The notes under the pieces: model-generated | What the model saw: only the letters and a program-made list of their open reading frames with translations | The model's database searches: none | What the model was told of the DNA's origin: nothing | Assembly: GCF_019402645.1 (NCBI RefSeq) | Contig: NZ_VKKS01000001.1 | Coordinates: 968,901 to 1,032,900, forward strand | Origin: Morganella morganii | GTDB lineage: Bacteria > Pseudomonadota > Gammaproteobacteria > Enterobacterales > Enterobacteriaceae | DNA length: 64,000 nt | Direction of reading: 5' to 3' | Shown: in pieces, positions 25,257 through 36,004 of the stretch | Position numbering within the stretch: the first letter of the stretch is position 1 | Layout of the letters: every line of letters begins with the position of its first letter | Made by a program: the position numbers and the translations under genes

Positions 25257-26387
25257 GTGAAAATCGTTGTAGATGAGAATATGCCTTACGCCGAAACCCT
25301 GTTTTCCCGTCTCGGGGATGTGGTGGCGGTGCCGGGACGTCCGTTGCCGGACGGGGTGCTGGATGATGCTGACGCACTGATGGTGCGTTCTGTCACGAAA
25401 GTGAATGCACAATTGCTGGAAAATACCCCGGTGAAATTTACCGGTACGGCAACTGCCGGTTTTGACCATGTGGATAAGGCCTGGCTGGCGCAGCAGGGGA
25501 TCGGTTTTTCCTCCGCGCCGGGATGTAACGCGATTGCTGTGGTGGAATATGTGTTTTCCGCCCTGATGCTGCTGGCGGAGCGTGACAGTTTTCAGCTGAC
25601 CGATAAAACTGTCGGGATTATCGGCGCCGGGAATGTTGGCGGCCGTCTGGCGAAACGGCTGAAAGCACTGGGTGTTAATATTCTCATTTGTGACCCGCCG
25701 CGTGCGGATAACGGCGATGCCGGGGAGTTTTATGATATCGATACCCTGGTGGCACAGGCTGATATCCTGACATTCCATACCCCGCTGAATAAATCCGGGC
25801 CGTACACCACGCTGCATCTGATGGATGAAACACGTCTCAATGCGATGAAAGACAACGGTATTCTGATCAATGCCAGCCGTGGTGCGGTGCTGGATAACCG
25901 GGCACTGCTGGCGGTACTGGCAGGCGGCAAGCCGCTGAGTGTGGTGCTGGATGTGTGGGAGCCGGAGCCGGATCTGTCTGAAGAACTGCTCTCGCTGGCT
26001 GATATCGGCACCCCGCATATTGCCGGTTATACCCTGGAAGGCAAGGCGCGCGGTACCACTCAGGTCTTTGAAGCCTTTGCGGATTTTACCGGGCAGCCAC
26101 AGCAGGTTTCGCTGGCGGAACTGTTACCGGCACCGGAATTCGGCTGTATTACGCTGTCAGGTAAAGTAACGCAAAGTATTCTCAAACGTTTAATGCATCT
26201 GGTTTATGATGTCCGTCGTGATGACGCGGCATTACGCGCGGTTGCCGGTATGCCGGGCGAGTTTGATAAACTGCGTAAGTTTTATCCCGATCGCCGCGAG
26301 TGGTCATCACTGACTGTTATTTGTGATGATGCGCAGAGTGCGGCACTGTTGTCTGATCTGGGGTTCACGGCAGAATACCGCACATAA
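25257..26387 (+). CDS. pdxB: Erythronate-4-phosphate dehydrogenase
   Basis: PdxB oxidises 4-phosphoerythronate in the DXP-dependent vitamin B6 pathway. This D-isomer 2-hydroxyacid dehydrogenase has the NAD motif [34 protein letters not shown], and [14 protein letters not shown] with the catalytic His, then the PdxB-specific C-terminal dimerisation domain ([24 protein letters not shown]). I chose the GTG at 25257, with AAGGTG upstream, giving 376 aa (E. coli 378); an ATG at 25242 lacks a ribosome site. usg and truA follow as in E. coli. Confidence 0.95.
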   Translation: MKIVVDENMPYAETLFSRLGDVVAVPGRPLPDGVLDDADALMVRSVTKVNAQLLENTPVKFTGTATAGFDHVDKAWLAQQGIGFSSAPGCNAIAVVEYVFSALMLLAERDSFQLTDKTVGIIGAGNVGGRLAKRLKALGVNILICDPPRADNGDAGEFYDIDTLVAQADILTFHTPLNKSGPYTTLHLMDETRLNAMKDNGILINASRGAVLDNRALLAVLAGGKPLSVVLDVWEPEPDLSEELLSLADIGTPHIAGYTLEGKARGTTQVFEAFADFTGQPQQVSLAELLPAPEFGCITLSGKVTQSILKRLMHLVYDVRRDDAALRAVAGMPGEFDKLRKFYPDRREWSSLTVICDDAQSAALLSDLGFTAEYRT

Positions 26388-26456
26388 AATCATTTTTTCA
26401 TCATTTTTCTGACTGTACCGCGCTGACGCGGTGCAGTCTTTGTTCCGGAGATAACT

Positions 26457-27467
26457 ATGTCAGAAGGCTGGAATATTGCCGTATTGGGTGCGACCGGTGC
26501 TGTCGGCAGCGCCGTGGTGTCATTACTGGAAGAGCGTGAATTTCCGGTAGGTGAGTTATATTTACTGGCCGGGGAGCGCAGCGCGGGAGAATCGGTGCGC
26601 ATGAACGGCAAAAGCTATCTGGTCACCGAAGCCCGTGATTTTGACTGGTCTCAGGTACAGCTGGCCTTTTTCATGGCCGGTGCGGAAGCGACCGCCGCGT
26701 ATTATGAAGCAGCTACTGACAGCGGCTGTATTGTGATCGACAGCAGCGGACTGTTTGCGCTGGAGCCGGATGTGCCGCTGGTAGTGCCGTCGGTGAACCC
26801 GCAGGCACTGAGCGAATACCGCAACCGTAACCTGATTGCCCTGGCTGACAGCACTGTCAGCCAGTTACTGACTGCTGTCCGCCCGCTGGCGGAAAGTGCC
26901 GGGTTATCGCGTATCAATCTGACCAACCTGTTCTCGGTATCCCGTCTCGGGAAAAGTGCTGTGGAAGAGCTGGCGGGGGAGTGTGCAAAACTGCTTAACG
27001 GCATCCCGCCGGAAGCCGGACGTTTCAGCAAACAGCTGGCGTTTAACCTGTTGCCGCTGCTGACAGATGAGCAAGGCAGTGTGTCAGAAGAGCGCCGTAT
27101 CGCGGAAGAAACCCGTAAAGTCTTACAGGATGCCGGTCTGCCGATCAGCGTAAGCTGTGTGCAGTCTCCGGTGTTCTACGGCAATGCACAGATTGTGCAG
27201 TTGGAAACACTGCGCCCGCTCGGCAGTGAGGAAGCGCGCGATGAACTGGAACGGGCAGAGGATATTCAGCTCTCTGACGAGCAGGAGTTCCCGACTCAGG
27301 TGACGGATGCTTCCGGCAATCATCTGCTGAATATTGGTTGTCTGCGTAATGATTACGGCATCCCGGAGATCCTGCATTTCTGGTCGGTGGCGGATAACGT
27401 ACAGTTCGGCGGTGCACTGATGGCAGTCGAAATTGCCGAGCGTCTGACGCAGGAGCAGTTTTACTGA
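26457..27467 (+). CDS. usg: USG-1 protein, aspartate-semialdehyde dehydrogenase homologue
   Basis: This 336-aa protein has the aspartate-semialdehyde dehydrogenase fold: the N-terminal NADP motif [40 protein letters not shown] and the C-terminal dimerisation domain. The catalytic cysteine of true Asd is replaced by serine: the equivalent segment reads ADSTVSQ (Asp131, Ser132). As in the E. coli usg product, dehydrogenase activity is therefore unlikely and the function is unknown. The stop overlaps the truA start by one base, so the two are co-transcribed and probably coupled. Confidence 0.92.
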   Translation: MSEGWNIAVLGATGAVGSAVVSLLEEREFPVGELYLLAGERSAGESVRMNGKSYLVTEARDFDWSQVQLAFFMAGAEATAAYYEAATDSGCIVIDSSGLFALEPDVPLVVPSVNPQALSEYRNRNLIALADSTVSQLLTAVRPLAESAGLSRINLTNLFSVSRLGKSAVEELAGECAKLLNGIPPEAGRFSKQLAFNLLPLLTDEQGSVSEERRIAEETRKVLQDAGLPISVSCVQSPVFYGNAQIVQLETLRPLGSEEARDELERAEDIQLSDEQEFPTQVTDASGNHLLNIGCLRNDYGIPEILHFWSVADNVQFGGALMAVEIAERLTQEQFY

Positions 27468-28288
27468 TGTCAGAGGTGATTTTACCGGCGGAAGAGGGTA
27501 AAACCACTATCGCGCTGGGTATTGAATATGACGGCAGCCGTTATTACGGCTGGCAGCGTCAGTCAGAAGTCGCGAGTGTGCAGGGTTGTCTGGAAAAAGC
27601 CCTGTCAAAAGTGGCCGCAGAGCCGGTCTCGGTTTTCTGTGCGGGCCGGACCGATGCCGGGGTGCACGCCACCGGCCAGGTGGTGCATTTTCACACGGCG
27701 GCTGTCCGTAAAGATGCGGCCTGGACGATGGGGGTGAACACTCATCTGCCGTCTGATATTGCGGTACGCTGGGTCAAAATCGTGTCTGAGAGCTTTCATG
27801 CGCGGTTCAGTGCCACGGCGCGGCGTTACCGGTATGTGATTTTTAATCACCGTTTTCGCCCGGCAATCCTCAGCAAAGGGGTGACCCACTTTCATTTTCC
27901 GCTGGATGAAAAACGGATGCATGAAGCGGCACAGAGTCTGCTGGGGGAGAATGATTTTTCCTCTTTCCGCGCGTCGCAGTGTCAGTCGAGAAGCCCGTGG
28001 CGTAATGTGATGCATGTAAATGTCAGCCGTCAGGGACAGTATGTGATTGTGGATATCAAAGCCAATGCCTTTGTGCATCATATGGTGCGCAATATCACCG
28101 GCGCTCTGCTGGAGGTCGGCTGCGGTAATCTGCCGGTCAGCCGGATGGCGGAGCTGCTGGCACTGAAAGACCGGACACAGGCACCGGCAACGGCACCGGC
28201 GGAAGGATTGTATCTGGTTTCAGTGGATTACCCGGAAGAATTTGCTCTGCCGTCACCGGCGCCGGGGCCGCTTTTCCTGGCAGATTAA
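27467..28288 (+). CDS. truA: tRNA pseudouridine(38-40) synthase TruA
   Basis: TruA makes pseudouridine at positions 38 to 40 of many tRNAs. The 273-aa protein has the early motif [12 protein letters not shown], the catalytic Asp63 in [14 protein letters not shown], and the C-terminal [17 protein letters not shown]. The ATG overlaps the usg stop (TGATG). In E. coli TruA activity affects his operon attenuation and polyamine growth effects. dedA follows after a REP-like palindrome. Confidence 0.96.
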   Translation: MSEVILPAEEGKTTIALGIEYDGSRYYGWQRQSEVASVQGCLEKALSKVAAEPVSVFCAGRTDAGVHATGQVVHFHTAAVRKDAAWTMGVNTHLPSDIAVRWVKIVSESFHARFSATARRYRYVIFNHRFRPAILSKGVTHFHFPLDEKRMHEAAQSLLGENDFSSFRASQCQSRSPWRNVMHVNVSRQGQYVIVDIKANAFVHHMVRNITGALLEVGCGNLPVSRMAELLALKDRTQAPATAPAEGLYLVSVDYPEEFALPSPAPGPLFLAD

Positions 28289-28295
28289 TTTATTA

Positions 28296-28323
28296 GCCGG
28301 ATAAGCCGAAGGCTGCATCTGGC
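28296..28323. repeat. REP-like palindrome between truA and dedA
   Basis: GCCGGAT (28296-28302) and ATCTGGC (28317-28323) form a 7-bp stem with one mismatched position, around an inner CC/GG-rich loop. It resembles enterobacterial REP units in length, base content and position between two same-strand genes. Only one unit is present and I saw no second obvious copy. Confidence 0.4.
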
Positions 28324-28333
28324 GGGGTGAAAT

Positions 28334-29005
28334 ATGGAATATATTAAATTTCTGATCGATTTTATTCTGCACATTGATTTGCATATGCAGGAAATGGTGG
28401 CAGCTTACGGAATCTGGGTCTATGCAATTTTATTTCTGATCCTGTTCTGTGAGACCGGGCTTGTGGTCACGCCGTTCCTGCCGGGGGATTCGCTGCTGTT
28501 TGTGGCGGGGACACTGGCGGCACTGCCGACCAATGATCTGAATATTCATGTGATGGTGCTGCTGATGATCACAGCGGCGATTATCGGTGACGCGGTTAAC
28601 TATACCATCGGACACTTTTTCGGGGAGCGGCTTTTCCGCAATCCGGATTCGAAAATCTTCCGTCAGAGCTATCTGCGCAAGACCCATGCGTTCTTCGAAA
28701 CTCATGGCGGCAAAGCGATTATTCTGGCGCGATTTGTCCCGATCGTGCGGACATTTGCCCCGTTTGTTGCCGGTATGAGTAAAATGTCGTACCGCCACTT
28801 TGCGATGTTTAACGTTATCGGTGCGATTGTATGGGTGGTATTATTTGCCTATGCAGGGTATATCTTCGGGGAAACCAGGATTGTACAGGAAAACTTGAAA
28901 TTACTTATCGTGGCGATTATTTTCATTTCTATACTGCCCGGTATTATCGAGGTATGGCGTCACCGCCGTGCGGCAAAAAAAGCACAGAAACGTGATGACG
29001 CCTGA
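28334..29005 (+). CDS. dedA: DedA family inner-membrane protein
   Basis: DedA family proteins are reentrant-loop membrane transporters linked to undecaprenyl phosphate recycling and membrane energetics. The 223-aa protein has the family motif [21 protein letters not shown] in the first third and [19 protein letters not shown] in the second, with conserved Arg residues and Pro-containing loops; the tail is basic ([11 protein letters not shown]). It is between truA and accD as in E. coli. Confidence 0.94.
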   Translation: MEYIKFLIDFILHIDLHMQEMVAAYGIWVYAILFLILFCETGLVVTPFLPGDSLLFVAGTLAALPTNDLNIHVMVLLMITAAIIGDAVNYTIGHFFGERLFRNPDSKIFRQSYLRKTHAFFETHGGKAIILARFVPIVRTFAPFVAGMSKMSYRHFAMFNVIGAIVWVVLFAYAGYIFGETRIVQENLKLLIVAIIFISILPGIIEVWRHRRAAKKAQKRDDA

Positions 29006-29106
29006 GTGGTTTGAGCAGTTTTTTATCCACAGTGCCTGAGCAATGTGGTTTAATGGCAGATAATAATTACACTGGCTGAGCCAGATTTCAGACGGAAAGG
29101 TCATTA

Positions 29107-30057
29107 ATGAGCTGGATTGAAAAAATTCTGAATAAGACCCCAATGAACCAGACACGCAAGGCGAGTATTCCTGAAGGTGTCTGGACGAAGTGCGACAGTT
29201 GTGGTCAGGTACTGTACCGCCAGGAGGTGGAACGTAATCTTGAGGTGTGTCCGAAATGTGACCATCACATGCGGATCCCTGCACGTGCACGCCTGCTGGC
29301 GTTTCTGGATGAAGGCAGCACCACGGAACTGGGCACTGATCTGGAACCGAAAGACGTCCTGAAATTCCGTGATTCCAAAAAATACAAAGACAGACTGGTG
29401 TCTGCCCAAAAAACAACCGGGGAAAAAGAAGCCCTGATTGCGATGAAAGGCACACTGAAAACCATGCCGGTTGTCGCTGCTGCGTTTGAATTTGCCTTTA
29501 TCGGCGGTTCAATGTCTTCCGTGGTAGGCGCACGGTTTGTCCGCGCGGCGGAACAGGCGCTGGAAGATAACTGCCCGCTGGTCTGTTTCTCTGCAAGTGG
29601 CGGCGCACGTATGCAGGAAGCCCTGATGTCCCTGATGCAGATGGCCAAAACCAGTGCGGCACTGGCCAAAATGCAGGAGCGCGGCCTGCCGTATATCTCG
29701 GTGCTGACTGATCCGACTATGGGCGGTGTCTCCGCGAGCCTGGCAATGCTGGGTGATATCAATATCGCTGAGCCGAAAGCCCTGATCGGCTTTGCCGGTC
29801 CGCGTGTTATCGAGCAGACTGTCCGTGAGAAATTACCGCCGGGATTCCAGCGCAGTGAGTTCCTGATAGAAAAAGGGGCGATCGATATGATTGTCCGCCG
29901 TCCGGAAATGCGTGATACCGTTGCGGAAATTCTGTCAAAACTGACCAACTATCAGTTCCCGCAGGAAGGCGAAATTATTGAAATCCTGACCGCGGATGAA
30001 CCTGATACCGACTTATCTTCTGAAACAGAGACTGATGTCAAAAAACACGATGTCTGA
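29107..30057 (+). CDS. accD: Acetyl-CoA carboxylase carboxyltransferase beta subunit
   Basis: AccD is the beta subunit of the carboxyltransferase that makes malonyl-CoA for fatty-acid synthesis. The N-terminal zinc ribbon has Cys29, Cys32, Cys48 and Cys51 (TKCDSCG and EVCPKCDHH). The crotonase-type core includes [20 protein letters not shown] and the oxyanion region [19 protein letters not shown]. The length is 316 aa (E. coli 304), with an acidic C-terminal tail after [13 protein letters not shown] precedes the ATG. folC starts within its last codons. Confidence 0.97.
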   Translation: MSWIEKILNKTPMNQTRKASIPEGVWTKCDSCGQVLYRQEVERNLEVCPKCDHHMRIPARARLLAFLDEGSTTELGTDLEPKDVLKFRDSKKYKDRLVSAQKTTGEKEALIAMKGTLKTMPVVAAAFEFAFIGGSMSSVVGARFVRAAEQALEDNCPLVCFSASGGARMQEALMSLMQMAKTSAALAKMQERGLPYISVLTDPTMGGVSASLAMLGDINIAEPKALIGFAGPRVIEQTVREKLPPGFQRSEFLIEKGAIDMIVRRPEMRDTVAEILSKLTNYQFPQEGEIIEILTADEPDTDLSSETETDVKKHDV

Positions 30058-31348
30058 TAAGCGAGAAAGACCGGCAGCCGCGTCATCAATGATGACGTGG
30101 CTTTCTTATCTGGGTGACCTGCACACGCAGGTTATTGATATGGGACTGGAACGTGTCGGTGCGGTGGCGGATATCATGAATCTGCGCTATCCCGCTCCGA
30201 AAGTGATCACTGTTTCCGGGACTAACGGCAAGGGCACCACCTGCCACACACTCGAATCCATCCTGCTCGCCGCAGGGTTACGGGTGGGGGTATACAGTTC
30301 CCCGCATCTGGTGAATTACACCGAACGGGTGCGGATTCAGGGACAAAACCCGCCGGAAGCGGATTTTTGCCGTGTCTTTGCGGATATTGACGCGCAGCGC
30401 AGCGATATCACTTTAACCTATTTTGAAGCGGGTACACTGGCGGCATTACAGCTGTTCCGTGAAGCCAGCCTTGATGTGGTGATTCTGGAAGTCGGCCTCG
30501 GCGGGCGTCTGGATGCCACCAATATTGTTGATTCCCATATCACGGCTATCACCAGTATTGCGCTGGATCACACCGACTGGCTCGGTGCTGACCGCGAGCA
30601 CATTGCCCGCGAGAAAGCCGGTATTTTCCGTCCGCACTGTGTGGCGGTGATCGGTGAACCGGATGCACCTTATACCATTGCGGATGTGGCGAACAAGCTG
30701 GAAACTTCGCTGTTCTGCCGTGCGGATGACTGGTCTTATACAGAACAGGGTGACCACTGGACGTGGCAGTGTGAGGATGAAACCCTCGGCAATCTCCCGC
30801 TGCCGAATGTACCGCTGGCGAATGCTGCGACGGCTCTGGCGGTGATCTGCAATCTGCGTCAGGTGAAAGACAAAACCGGGCGGGCAATCACCCGTGAGGC
30901 GATTGATACCGGGTTGCGTCAGGCACAACTGCCGGGCCGTTTCCAGATTGTGTCACAAAAACCACTGACAGTGCTGGATGTGGCGCATAACCCGCATGCT
31001 GCCGGTTATCTGGTCTCAAAACTGGCACAGTTGCCGCGCACCGCGCAGAGCCGTGTCCGTGCGGTGATCGGTATGCTGGGTGACAAAGATATCAAAGGCA
31101 CCCTGGCGGTGCTGGGTGAGCAGGTGACTGACTGGTATGTCGCGCCGCTGACGGAACTGCGCGGAGCCCCGGCAGAACAGCTGGCAGAGCACCTGACAGC
31201 CCCGCAGCAGTTTGCGGATGTGGAAAGCGCATGGGAACAGGCGCGCCGTGATGCCTCACCGGAGGATATCGTGGTGGTGTGCGGGTCATTCCACACGGTT
31301 GCTCATGTCATGGACGTTTTAGCGAAGGAAGGTGCGGGTGGCCAGTAA
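30050..31348 (+). CDS. folC: Bifunctional dihydrofolate/folylpolyglutamate synthase
   Basis: FolC makes dihydrofolate from dihydropteroate and glutamate, and adds further glutamates to folates. It is an ATP-dependent Mur-ligase-like enzyme with the P-loop [19 protein letters not shown], the second motif [14 protein letters not shown], and the C-terminal segment [15 protein letters not shown] chose the ATG at 30050, inside the accD 3' end, because the product (432 aa, [18 protein letters not shown]) lines up with E. coli FolC (422 aa). In-frame starts upstream would overlap accD more. It overlaps dedD at its 3' end. Confidence 0.94.
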   Translation: MSDKRERPAAASSMMTWLSYLGDLHTQVIDMGLERVGAVADIMNLRYPAPKVITVSGTNGKGTTCHTLESILLAAGLRVGVYSSPHLVNYTERVRIQGQNPPEADFCRVFADIDAQRSDITLTYFEAGTLAALQLFREASLDVVILEVGLGGRLDATNIVDSHITAITSIALDHTDWLGADREHIAREKAGIFRPHCVAVIGEPDAPYTIADVANKLETSLFCRADDWSYTEQGDHWTWQCEDETLGNLPLPNVPLANAATALAVICNLRQVKDKTGRAITREAIDTGLRQAQLPGRFQIVSQKPLTVLDVAHNPHAAGYLVSKLAQLPRTAQSRVRAVIGMLGDKDIKGTLAVLGEQVTDWYVAPLTELRGAPAEQLAEHLTAPQQFADVESAWEQARRDASPEDIVVVCGSFHTVAHVMDVLAKEGAGGQ

Positions 31349-31958
31349 ATTTCAGAATCGCTTAGCCGGAACCATTATCCTGGTGGCGGTAGGTGTGATC
31401 GTCCTGCCGGTCCTGCTGGACGGCGATAAGAAATATAACGAAGACCAGTTCGCAGCCATCCCGCTTATCCCGAAGGAGGGAGAGCAGGATGAGATTGATG
31501 CGGTAAATCCGATCAATCAGACCATGCCGACGATGCCGTCAGAAGGGGCATCCAGCGCAATGATTACCGAAGCGGCACAAACCGGGACGGAAGAAGTTCC
31601 GGCAGAAGAGTCAGCGGGCGGCAGCACAACGTCCAATGTGCCACCGGGGGCTGATCCGCTGCCGCCGGTCGTGGTACCGGATAAACAACCGCCACCGAAA
31701 CCGGAGCCGAAACCGGAAAAAGCACCTCAGGGACAGGCTTATGTTGTGCAGTTGGGGGCATTATCCAATGCCCGTAAGGTTGAGGAGATTGTGGCCACGC
31801 TGCGGTTATCGGGTTATCAGGTATATACCGTGCCGCGCGGCAAACTGACACTGATTATGGTCGGGCCGTCAGCGTCACAGGCAGAGCTGAAGTCCTCGCT
31901 CGGAGAACTGAGACAGCTTACAGGGCTGGATGGCCGGGTACAGGCTTATAAACCGTAG
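31338..31958 (+). CDS. dedD: Cell division protein DedD
   Basis: DedD is a bitopic inner-membrane divisome protein. A short N-terminal segment ([10 protein letters not shown]) and one transmembrane helix (TIILVAVGVIVLPVLL) lead to a low-complexity periplasmic linker rich in Pro, Glu and Lys (PPKPEPKPEK), and a C-terminal SPOR domain (about 135-206, YVVQLGALSNARKVEEIVATL) that binds denuded septal peptidoglycan. I chose the GTG at 31338 with AAGG upstream (206 aa); a GTG at 31332 is also possible. It overlaps folC by 11 bp, so it is co-transcribed. Confidence 0.93.
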   Translation: MASKFQNRLAGTIILVAVGVIVLPVLLDGDKKYNEDQFAAIPLIPKEGEQDEIDAVNPINQTMPTMPSEGASSAMITEAAQTGTEEVPAEESAGGSTTSNVPPGADPLPPVVVPDKQPPPKPEPKPEKAPQGQAYVVQLGALSNARKVEEIVATLRLSGYQVYTVPRGKLTLIMVGPSASQAELKSSLGELRQLTGLDGRVQAYKP

Positions 31959-32067
31959 CAAATTTAATGGATTAGCAATATCAGGTAATAAAATCAGTTA
32001 ACTCTTTGCGGCGATTATAATTTTTTATTTCGCCGCGATTTATTTTCGGACAGAGCAAAAATCCGTT

Positions 32068-32083
32068 ACGCAAACGTTTTCGT
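32068..32083 (+). promoter_or_regulatory. PurR operator upstream of cvpA-purF
   Basis: ACGCAAACGTTTTCGT matches the PurR box ACGCAAACGTTTGCGT at 15 of 16 positions. It sits 8 bp upstream of a -10-like TAGAAT, so binding would occlude the promoter. The E. coli cvpA-purF-ubiX operon is PurR-repressed. Confidence 0.9.
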
Positions 32084-32090
32084 TTTCTGT

Positions 32091-32096
32091 TAGAAT
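32091..32096 (+). promoter_or_regulatory. Predicted -10 element of the cvpA-purF-ubiX promoter
   Basis: TAGAAT lies 42 bp before the cvpA start and just downstream of the PurR box, which would cover the -35 region. The -35 itself is weak, which fits a regulated promoter. Confidence 0.5.
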
Positions 32097-32137
32097 GCGC
32101 CCGTCTCTGATGCCGGGGCATTAATTTGGATAGTGAT

Positions 32138-32644
32138 ATGGTTTGGATTGATTACGCAATTATTGCAATTATTGCTTTCTCGGCATTAGTCAGCCTGGTT
32201 CGTGGTTTCGTTCGCGAAGCCTTATCGTTAGTGACCTGGGTCTGTGCGTTTTATGTGGCCAGCGAGTTTTTCCCGTTGCTGGCAGACTATTTCACGCGCT
32301 TTGATGACCCGCTGGTCCGCAACGGGATCGCTATCGCGATTCTGTTTGTTGCGACACTGATTGTCGGCTCAGTGATCAACCATGTTATTGGTTCACTGGT
32401 TCAGCGGACAGGCTTATCAGGCACAGATCGTGTTCTCGGGGTTTGTTTTGGTGCTCTGCGCGGGGTGCTGATCGTGGCGGCAATTTTATTCTTCCTCGAC
32501 AGCTTCACGCAGATGAGTCAGAGCAGAGACTGGCAGCAGTCACAACTCATCCCCCAATTCAGTCATGTTATCAGGTGGTTCTTTGACTACCTCCAGAATG
32601 CGTCAAGTTTCCTGCCGGAGAATTTTCCTTCTCCGCCCGGCTGA
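32138..32644 (+). CDS. cvpA: Membrane protein CvpA
   Basis: CvpA is a four-helix inner-membrane protein needed for colicin V production or uptake and for bile tolerance in some enterics; its molecular role is unsettled. The 168-aa protein opens with VWIDYAIIAIIAFSALVSLVRGFVREAL (here split into helix 1 and the conserved RGFVRE), followed by LSGTDRVLGVCFGALRGVLIV and a soluble C-terminal tail. The start is the ATG at 32138; a TTG four codons upstream is an alternative. It precedes purF by 15 bp under the PurR box. Confidence 0.94.
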   Translation: MVWIDYAIIAIIAFSALVSLVRGFVREALSLVTWVCAFYVASEFFPLLADYFTRFDDPLVRNGIAIAILFVATLIVGSVINHVIGSLVQRTGLSGTDRVLGVCFGALRGVLIVAAILFFLDSFTQMSQSRDWQQSQLIPQFSHVIRWFFDYLQNASSFLPENFPSPPG

Positions 32645-32659
32645 TGAGGAAAAAACTAC

Positions 32660-34177
32660 ATGTGTGGTATTGTTGGTATCGTTGGTTTTACGCAAGTCAA
32701 TCAATCAATTTATGACGCACTCACGGTGTTACAGCACCGTGGTCAGGATGCAGCCGGTATCGCAACCATTGACAGTAATAATGGTTTCCGGCTCCGTAAA
32801 GCCAACGGACTGGTGAAAGATGTTTTCGAAACCCGCCATATGCTGCGTTTGCAGGGCACACTCGGGATTGGCCATGTCCGCTACCCGACCGCAGGCAGCT
32901 CCAGCGCATCGGAAGCACAGCCTTTTTATGTTAATTCACCTTTCGGTATCACTCTGGCGCATAACGGCAATCTGACCAATGCGCACACGCTGAAGTATCA
33001 GCTGTTTGAAACGGCACGGCGTCATGTTAATACCACATCAGATTCTGAAATTCTGCTCAACGTGCTGGCGTATGAGCTGGATCGCTTTGATGCGCACCCG
33101 CTGGAGCCGGACAATATTTTTGCCGCAGTTAGTGCGATGCATACTAAAATCCGCGGCGCGTATGCCTGTGTGGCACTGATTATCGGTCACGGCCTGCTGG
33201 CGTTCCGTGACCCGAACGGTATTCGTCCGCTGGTGCTCGGTAAACGCGCCCTGAATGACGGTCGCGAAGAATACATGGTGGCGTCTGAAAGTGTCGCACT
33301 GGATACCCTCGGTTTTGAATATCTCCGTGATGTGGCACCGGGTGAAGCGGTTTACATCACTGAAACCGGACAGCTCTATACCCGTCAGTGTGCGGCGAAT
33401 CCGTCACTGACACCATGCCTGTTCGAATTTGTCTATTTTGCCCGTCCGGATTCCGTTATCGATAAAGTCTCTGTCTACAACGCCCGTCTGCGTATGGGGC
33501 AGAAACTCGGTGCGAAAATTGCCCGCGAGTGGGAAGATCTGGATATCGATGTGGTGATCCCGATTCCGGAAACCTCGATGGACAGTGCGCTGGAAATCGC
33601 CCATATGCTGAATAAACCGTACCGTCAGGGGTTTGTGAAAAACCGCTATGTGGGACGCACCTTTATCATGCCGGGTCAGCAGGAGCGGAAAAAATCTGTC
33701 CGCCGCAAACTCAATGCCAACCGCACTGAGTTCCGGGGCAAAAACGTGCTGCTGGTGGATGATTCCATTGTGCGCGGTACTACCTCAGAGCAGATTGTGG
33801 AACTGGCACGGGAAGCAGGGGCAAAGAAAGTCTATTTTGCCTCTGCGGCACCGGAAGTGCGTTTCCCGAATGTCTACGGTATCGACATGCCTAACGCTAA
33901 TGAGTTAATCGCTCACGGTCGTGAAGCGGATGAAATCTGCCGCCTGATTGGTGCAGATGCTCTGATTTTCCAGGATTTGAGTGACCTTATCGATGCGGTA
34001 CGTGAAGAGAACCCGGATATCCGCGGTCTTGAAGCCTCAGTGTTTGATGGTATCTATGTCACCAAAGATATCGACCAGGATTATCTCGATTATGTGGAAA
34101 ACTTACGTAAGGATGATGAATTAAAGTTGCGGGATCATAACGAAATTGAGAACCTTGAGATATATAATGAGGGTTAA
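32660..34177 (+). CDS. purF: Amidophosphoribosyltransferase
   Basis: PurF catalyses the first step of purine synthesis, making 5-phosphoribosylamine from PRPP and glutamine. The 505-aa protein has the N-terminal nucleophile amidotransferase domain (MCGIVGIVG, with Cys2 exposed after Met removal), including [19 protein letters not shown], and the C-terminal phosphoribosyltransferase domain with the PRPP loop [14 protein letters not shown]. No N-terminal propeptide or Fe-S site is apparent, as in the E. coli type. It is transcribed with cvpA and ubiX. Confidence 0.97.
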   Translation: MCGIVGIVGFTQVNQSIYDALTVLQHRGQDAAGIATIDSNNGFRLRKANGLVKDVFETRHMLRLQGTLGIGHVRYPTAGSSSASEAQPFYVNSPFGITLAHNGNLTNAHTLKYQLFETARRHVNTTSDSEILLNVLAYELDRFDAHPLEPDNIFAAVSAMHTKIRGAYACVALIIGHGLLAFRDPNGIRPLVLGKRALNDGREEYMVASESVALDTLGFEYLRDVAPGEAVYITETGQLYTRQCAANPSLTPCLFEFVYFARPDSVIDKVSVYNARLRMGQKLGAKIAREWEDLDIDVVIPIPETSMDSALEIAHMLNKPYRQGFVKNRYVGRTFIMPGQQERKKSVRRKLNANRTEFRGKNVLLVDDSIVRGTTSEQIVELAREAGAKKVYFASAAPEVRFPNVYGIDMPNANELIAHGREADEICRLIGADALIFQDLSDLIDAVREENPDIRGLEASVFDGIYVTKDIDQDYLDYVENLRKDDELKLRDHNEIENLEIYNEG

Positions 34178-34200
34178 TCTCTTTTTTGTCAGGTGATGTT

Positions 34201-34794
34201 ATGAAAAAACTGATTGTGGGGCTGACCGGCGCAAGTGGTGCAGTTTATGGTGTGCGTCTGCTGGAAGTCCTGCAAATGGTGCCGGAGGTGGAAACCCACC
34301 TGATTGTCAGTCAGGCTGCGCGGCAGACACTGGTGCTGGAAACGACGTACAGTCTGCGCGATGTGCAGGCACTGGCGGATGTGGTGCATGATGAACGCGA
34401 TATCGCCGCCAGCATCTCCTCCGGCTCGGTAAGAACACTGGGGATGGTTGTCCTGCCGTGCTCGGTGAAAACCCTGTCAGGGATCGTCCACAGCTACACA
34501 GACACCCTGGTGACCCGGGCGGCGGATGTGGTGCTCAAGGAAGGGCGCAAGCTGGTGCTGGGCGTGCGTGAAACACCGTTGCATCTGGGACACCTGCGGC
34601 TGATGACTCAGGCGGCGGAAATCGGCGCGGTGATTATGCCGCCGATGCCCGCATTTTATCATCAGCCGGAAACCGTGCAGGATATTATTGACCAGACGAT
34701 CAACCGTGTACTCGATCAGTTTGATATTGAACTACCGGAAGATTTATTTACCCGCTGGAGCGGGGCGAAAAATCCCCGTTTCTCACAGCCGTAA
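34201..34794 (+). CDS. ubiX: Flavin prenyltransferase UbiX
   Basis: UbiX attaches a dimethylallyl group to FMN, making the prenylated flavin cofactor of the UbiD decarboxylase in ubiquinone synthesis. The 197-aa flavoprotein has the N-terminal flavin loop GLTGASGAVYGVRLLEVLQ, and later LVLGVRETPLHLGHLRLM and PPMPAFYHQPETVQDIID. I chose the ATG at 34201, with AGGTGA upstream. It follows purF closely in the same operon. Confidence 0.95.
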   Translation: MKKLIVGLTGASGAVYGVRLLEVLQMVPEVETHLIVSQAARQTLVLETTYSLRDVQALADVVHDERDIAASISSGSVRTLGMVVLPCSVKTLSGIVHSYTDTLVTRAADVVLKEGRKLVLGVRETPLHLGHLRLMTQAAEIGAVIMPPMPAFYHQPETVQDIIDQTINRVLDQFDIELPEDLFTRWSGAKNPRFSQP

Positions 34795-34801
34795 TCTGAA
34801 T

Positions 34802-34831
34802 CACCCGGCCGTTTGTCACCGGCCGGGTTCT
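34802..34831. other. GC-rich hairpin between convergent ubiX and yfcH
   Basis: ACCCGGCCG and CGGCCGGGT form a perfect 9-bp stem with a 7- to 8-nt loop. Neither side has a proper T run, so it may be a weak terminator for both genes. Confidence 0.5.
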
Positions 34832-34834
34832 GCA

Positions 34835-35746
34835 TTAATAACTTACCGGACTGTTCAGTAAATCCCGCAGGGCTTCTTCCAGATTAATAAACTGACAGCC
34901 GAACCCGGCTTCCTCCAGCCGTTTCGGCAGGGCATTCTGGCCGCCCAGCACCAGTACCGCCGCTTCTCCCATCAGGGCCTTAACCACAAATGCCGGTACA
35001 CGCAGCAGATGCGGGCGGTGCAGTATCTGCGCCAGTACTGCCGCAAACTGTTCATTATGGGACGGATAAGGGGCGGTCATATTGAACGGGCCACTCTGTG
35101 CGGGGTCATCCAGCAGAAACAGAATGGCGCTGACCATATCATTGATGTGGATCCACGGCATATACTGGCGGCCATGACCGACAGGGCCGCCAAGACCGGC
35201 ACGGTACACCGGCAGCAGTTTCGCCAGCGCTCCGCCTTCCGGGGACAGCACAATTCCGGTGCGCAGCAGACAGACGCGGGTTTTCTCACTCTGTGACTTC
35301 ATGGCCAGGGATTCCCAGCGGTCGCACAGTGTGTGGGTGAATTCCGGATGCGGCTCGTCATCCTCTGTCACCACGGTTTGCCCCTGATCACCATACCAGC
35401 CCACGGCAGAGCCGGAAAGAAATACTGCCGGCGGTGTCTCACTGGCGTTGATCAGCTCACTGAGCCGTTCGGTTATCTGCCAGCGGCTCTCACACAGCAG
35501 CTTTTTCTGTTCTTCACTCCAGCGTTTATCTGCGATAGGCTCACCGGCGAGGTTAATCACCGCGTCAATATCATTAAGATGCGTTATCTCATTGAGTGAA
35601 CTAAGGTTTTCTGCGGCCGAGCAAAAACGGGAATAGACTTTCTGCGGTGAGCGGCTCAGAACCACCACCTGATATTTCCGGGCAATCAGTGCCTGCACCA
35701 GCGGGGTGCCGATAAGCCCGGTACCGCCTGTGACCAGAATACGCAT
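34835..35746 (-). CDS. yfcH: TIGR01777-type SDR epimerase YfcH
   Basis: This NAD(P)-binding extended short-chain dehydrogenase-like protein has 303 aa. The N-terminal Rossmann motif is [16 protein letters not shown], with later [26 protein letters not shown] and [18 protein letters not shown]. The substrate is unknown. The ATG at 35746 has AAGGAG upstream. It is convergent with ubiX and divergent from yfcD; in E. coli hisJQMP and other genes lie between ubiX and yfcH. Confidence 0.92.
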   Translation of the reverse strand: MRILVTGGTGLIGTPLVQALIARKYQVVVLSRSPQKVYSRFCSAAENLSSLNEITHLNDIDAVINLAGEPIADKRWSEEQKKLLCESRWQITERLSELINASETPPAVFLSGSAVGWYGDQGQTVVTEDDEPHPEFTHTLCDRWESLAMKSQSEKTRVCLLRTGIVLSPEGGALAKLLPVYRAGLGGPVGHGRQYMPWIHINDMVSAILFLLDDPAQSGPFNMTAPYPSHNEQFAAVLAQILHRPHLLRVPAFVVKALMGEAAVLVLGGQNALPKRLEEAGFGCQFINLEEALRDLLNSPVSY

Positions 35747-36004
35747 AGCTGCTCCTTCTGCCGGTAGGTTTCTCTGACTATAGCATTTTTTGTTGCCGGT
35801 GGATGTGATCGGCAAGAAAGAAAAACAATCATAGAACCGCTATCAATTCTTGATATACTGATTGAATGACCATAATGGCACACTATCATTATTAGTTTGG
35901 TATATAAAAGCGGTATAAAGCAGAGGCTCACGGATTATCGGCGTGCGTCACTGAAAAAACAGAAGCAGCATCCGTAATGCTGATAAAAAAGAAAAGGTTA
36001 GAGG

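Noticed and set aside
25122-26018. Long antisense open frame opposite pdxB
   Set aside because: It lies wholly inside a clear pdxB gene, with composition typical of a reverse-frame shadow and no ribosome site of note.
29996-30049. Earlier start for folC overlapping accD
   Set aside because: The extra residues do not match FolC relatives; the ATG at 30050 gives the expected N-terminus.
31990-32040. GCGGCGA/TCGCCGC inverted repeat after dedD
   Set aside because: The loop is long and T-rich rather than followed by a T run, so terminator function is unclear.
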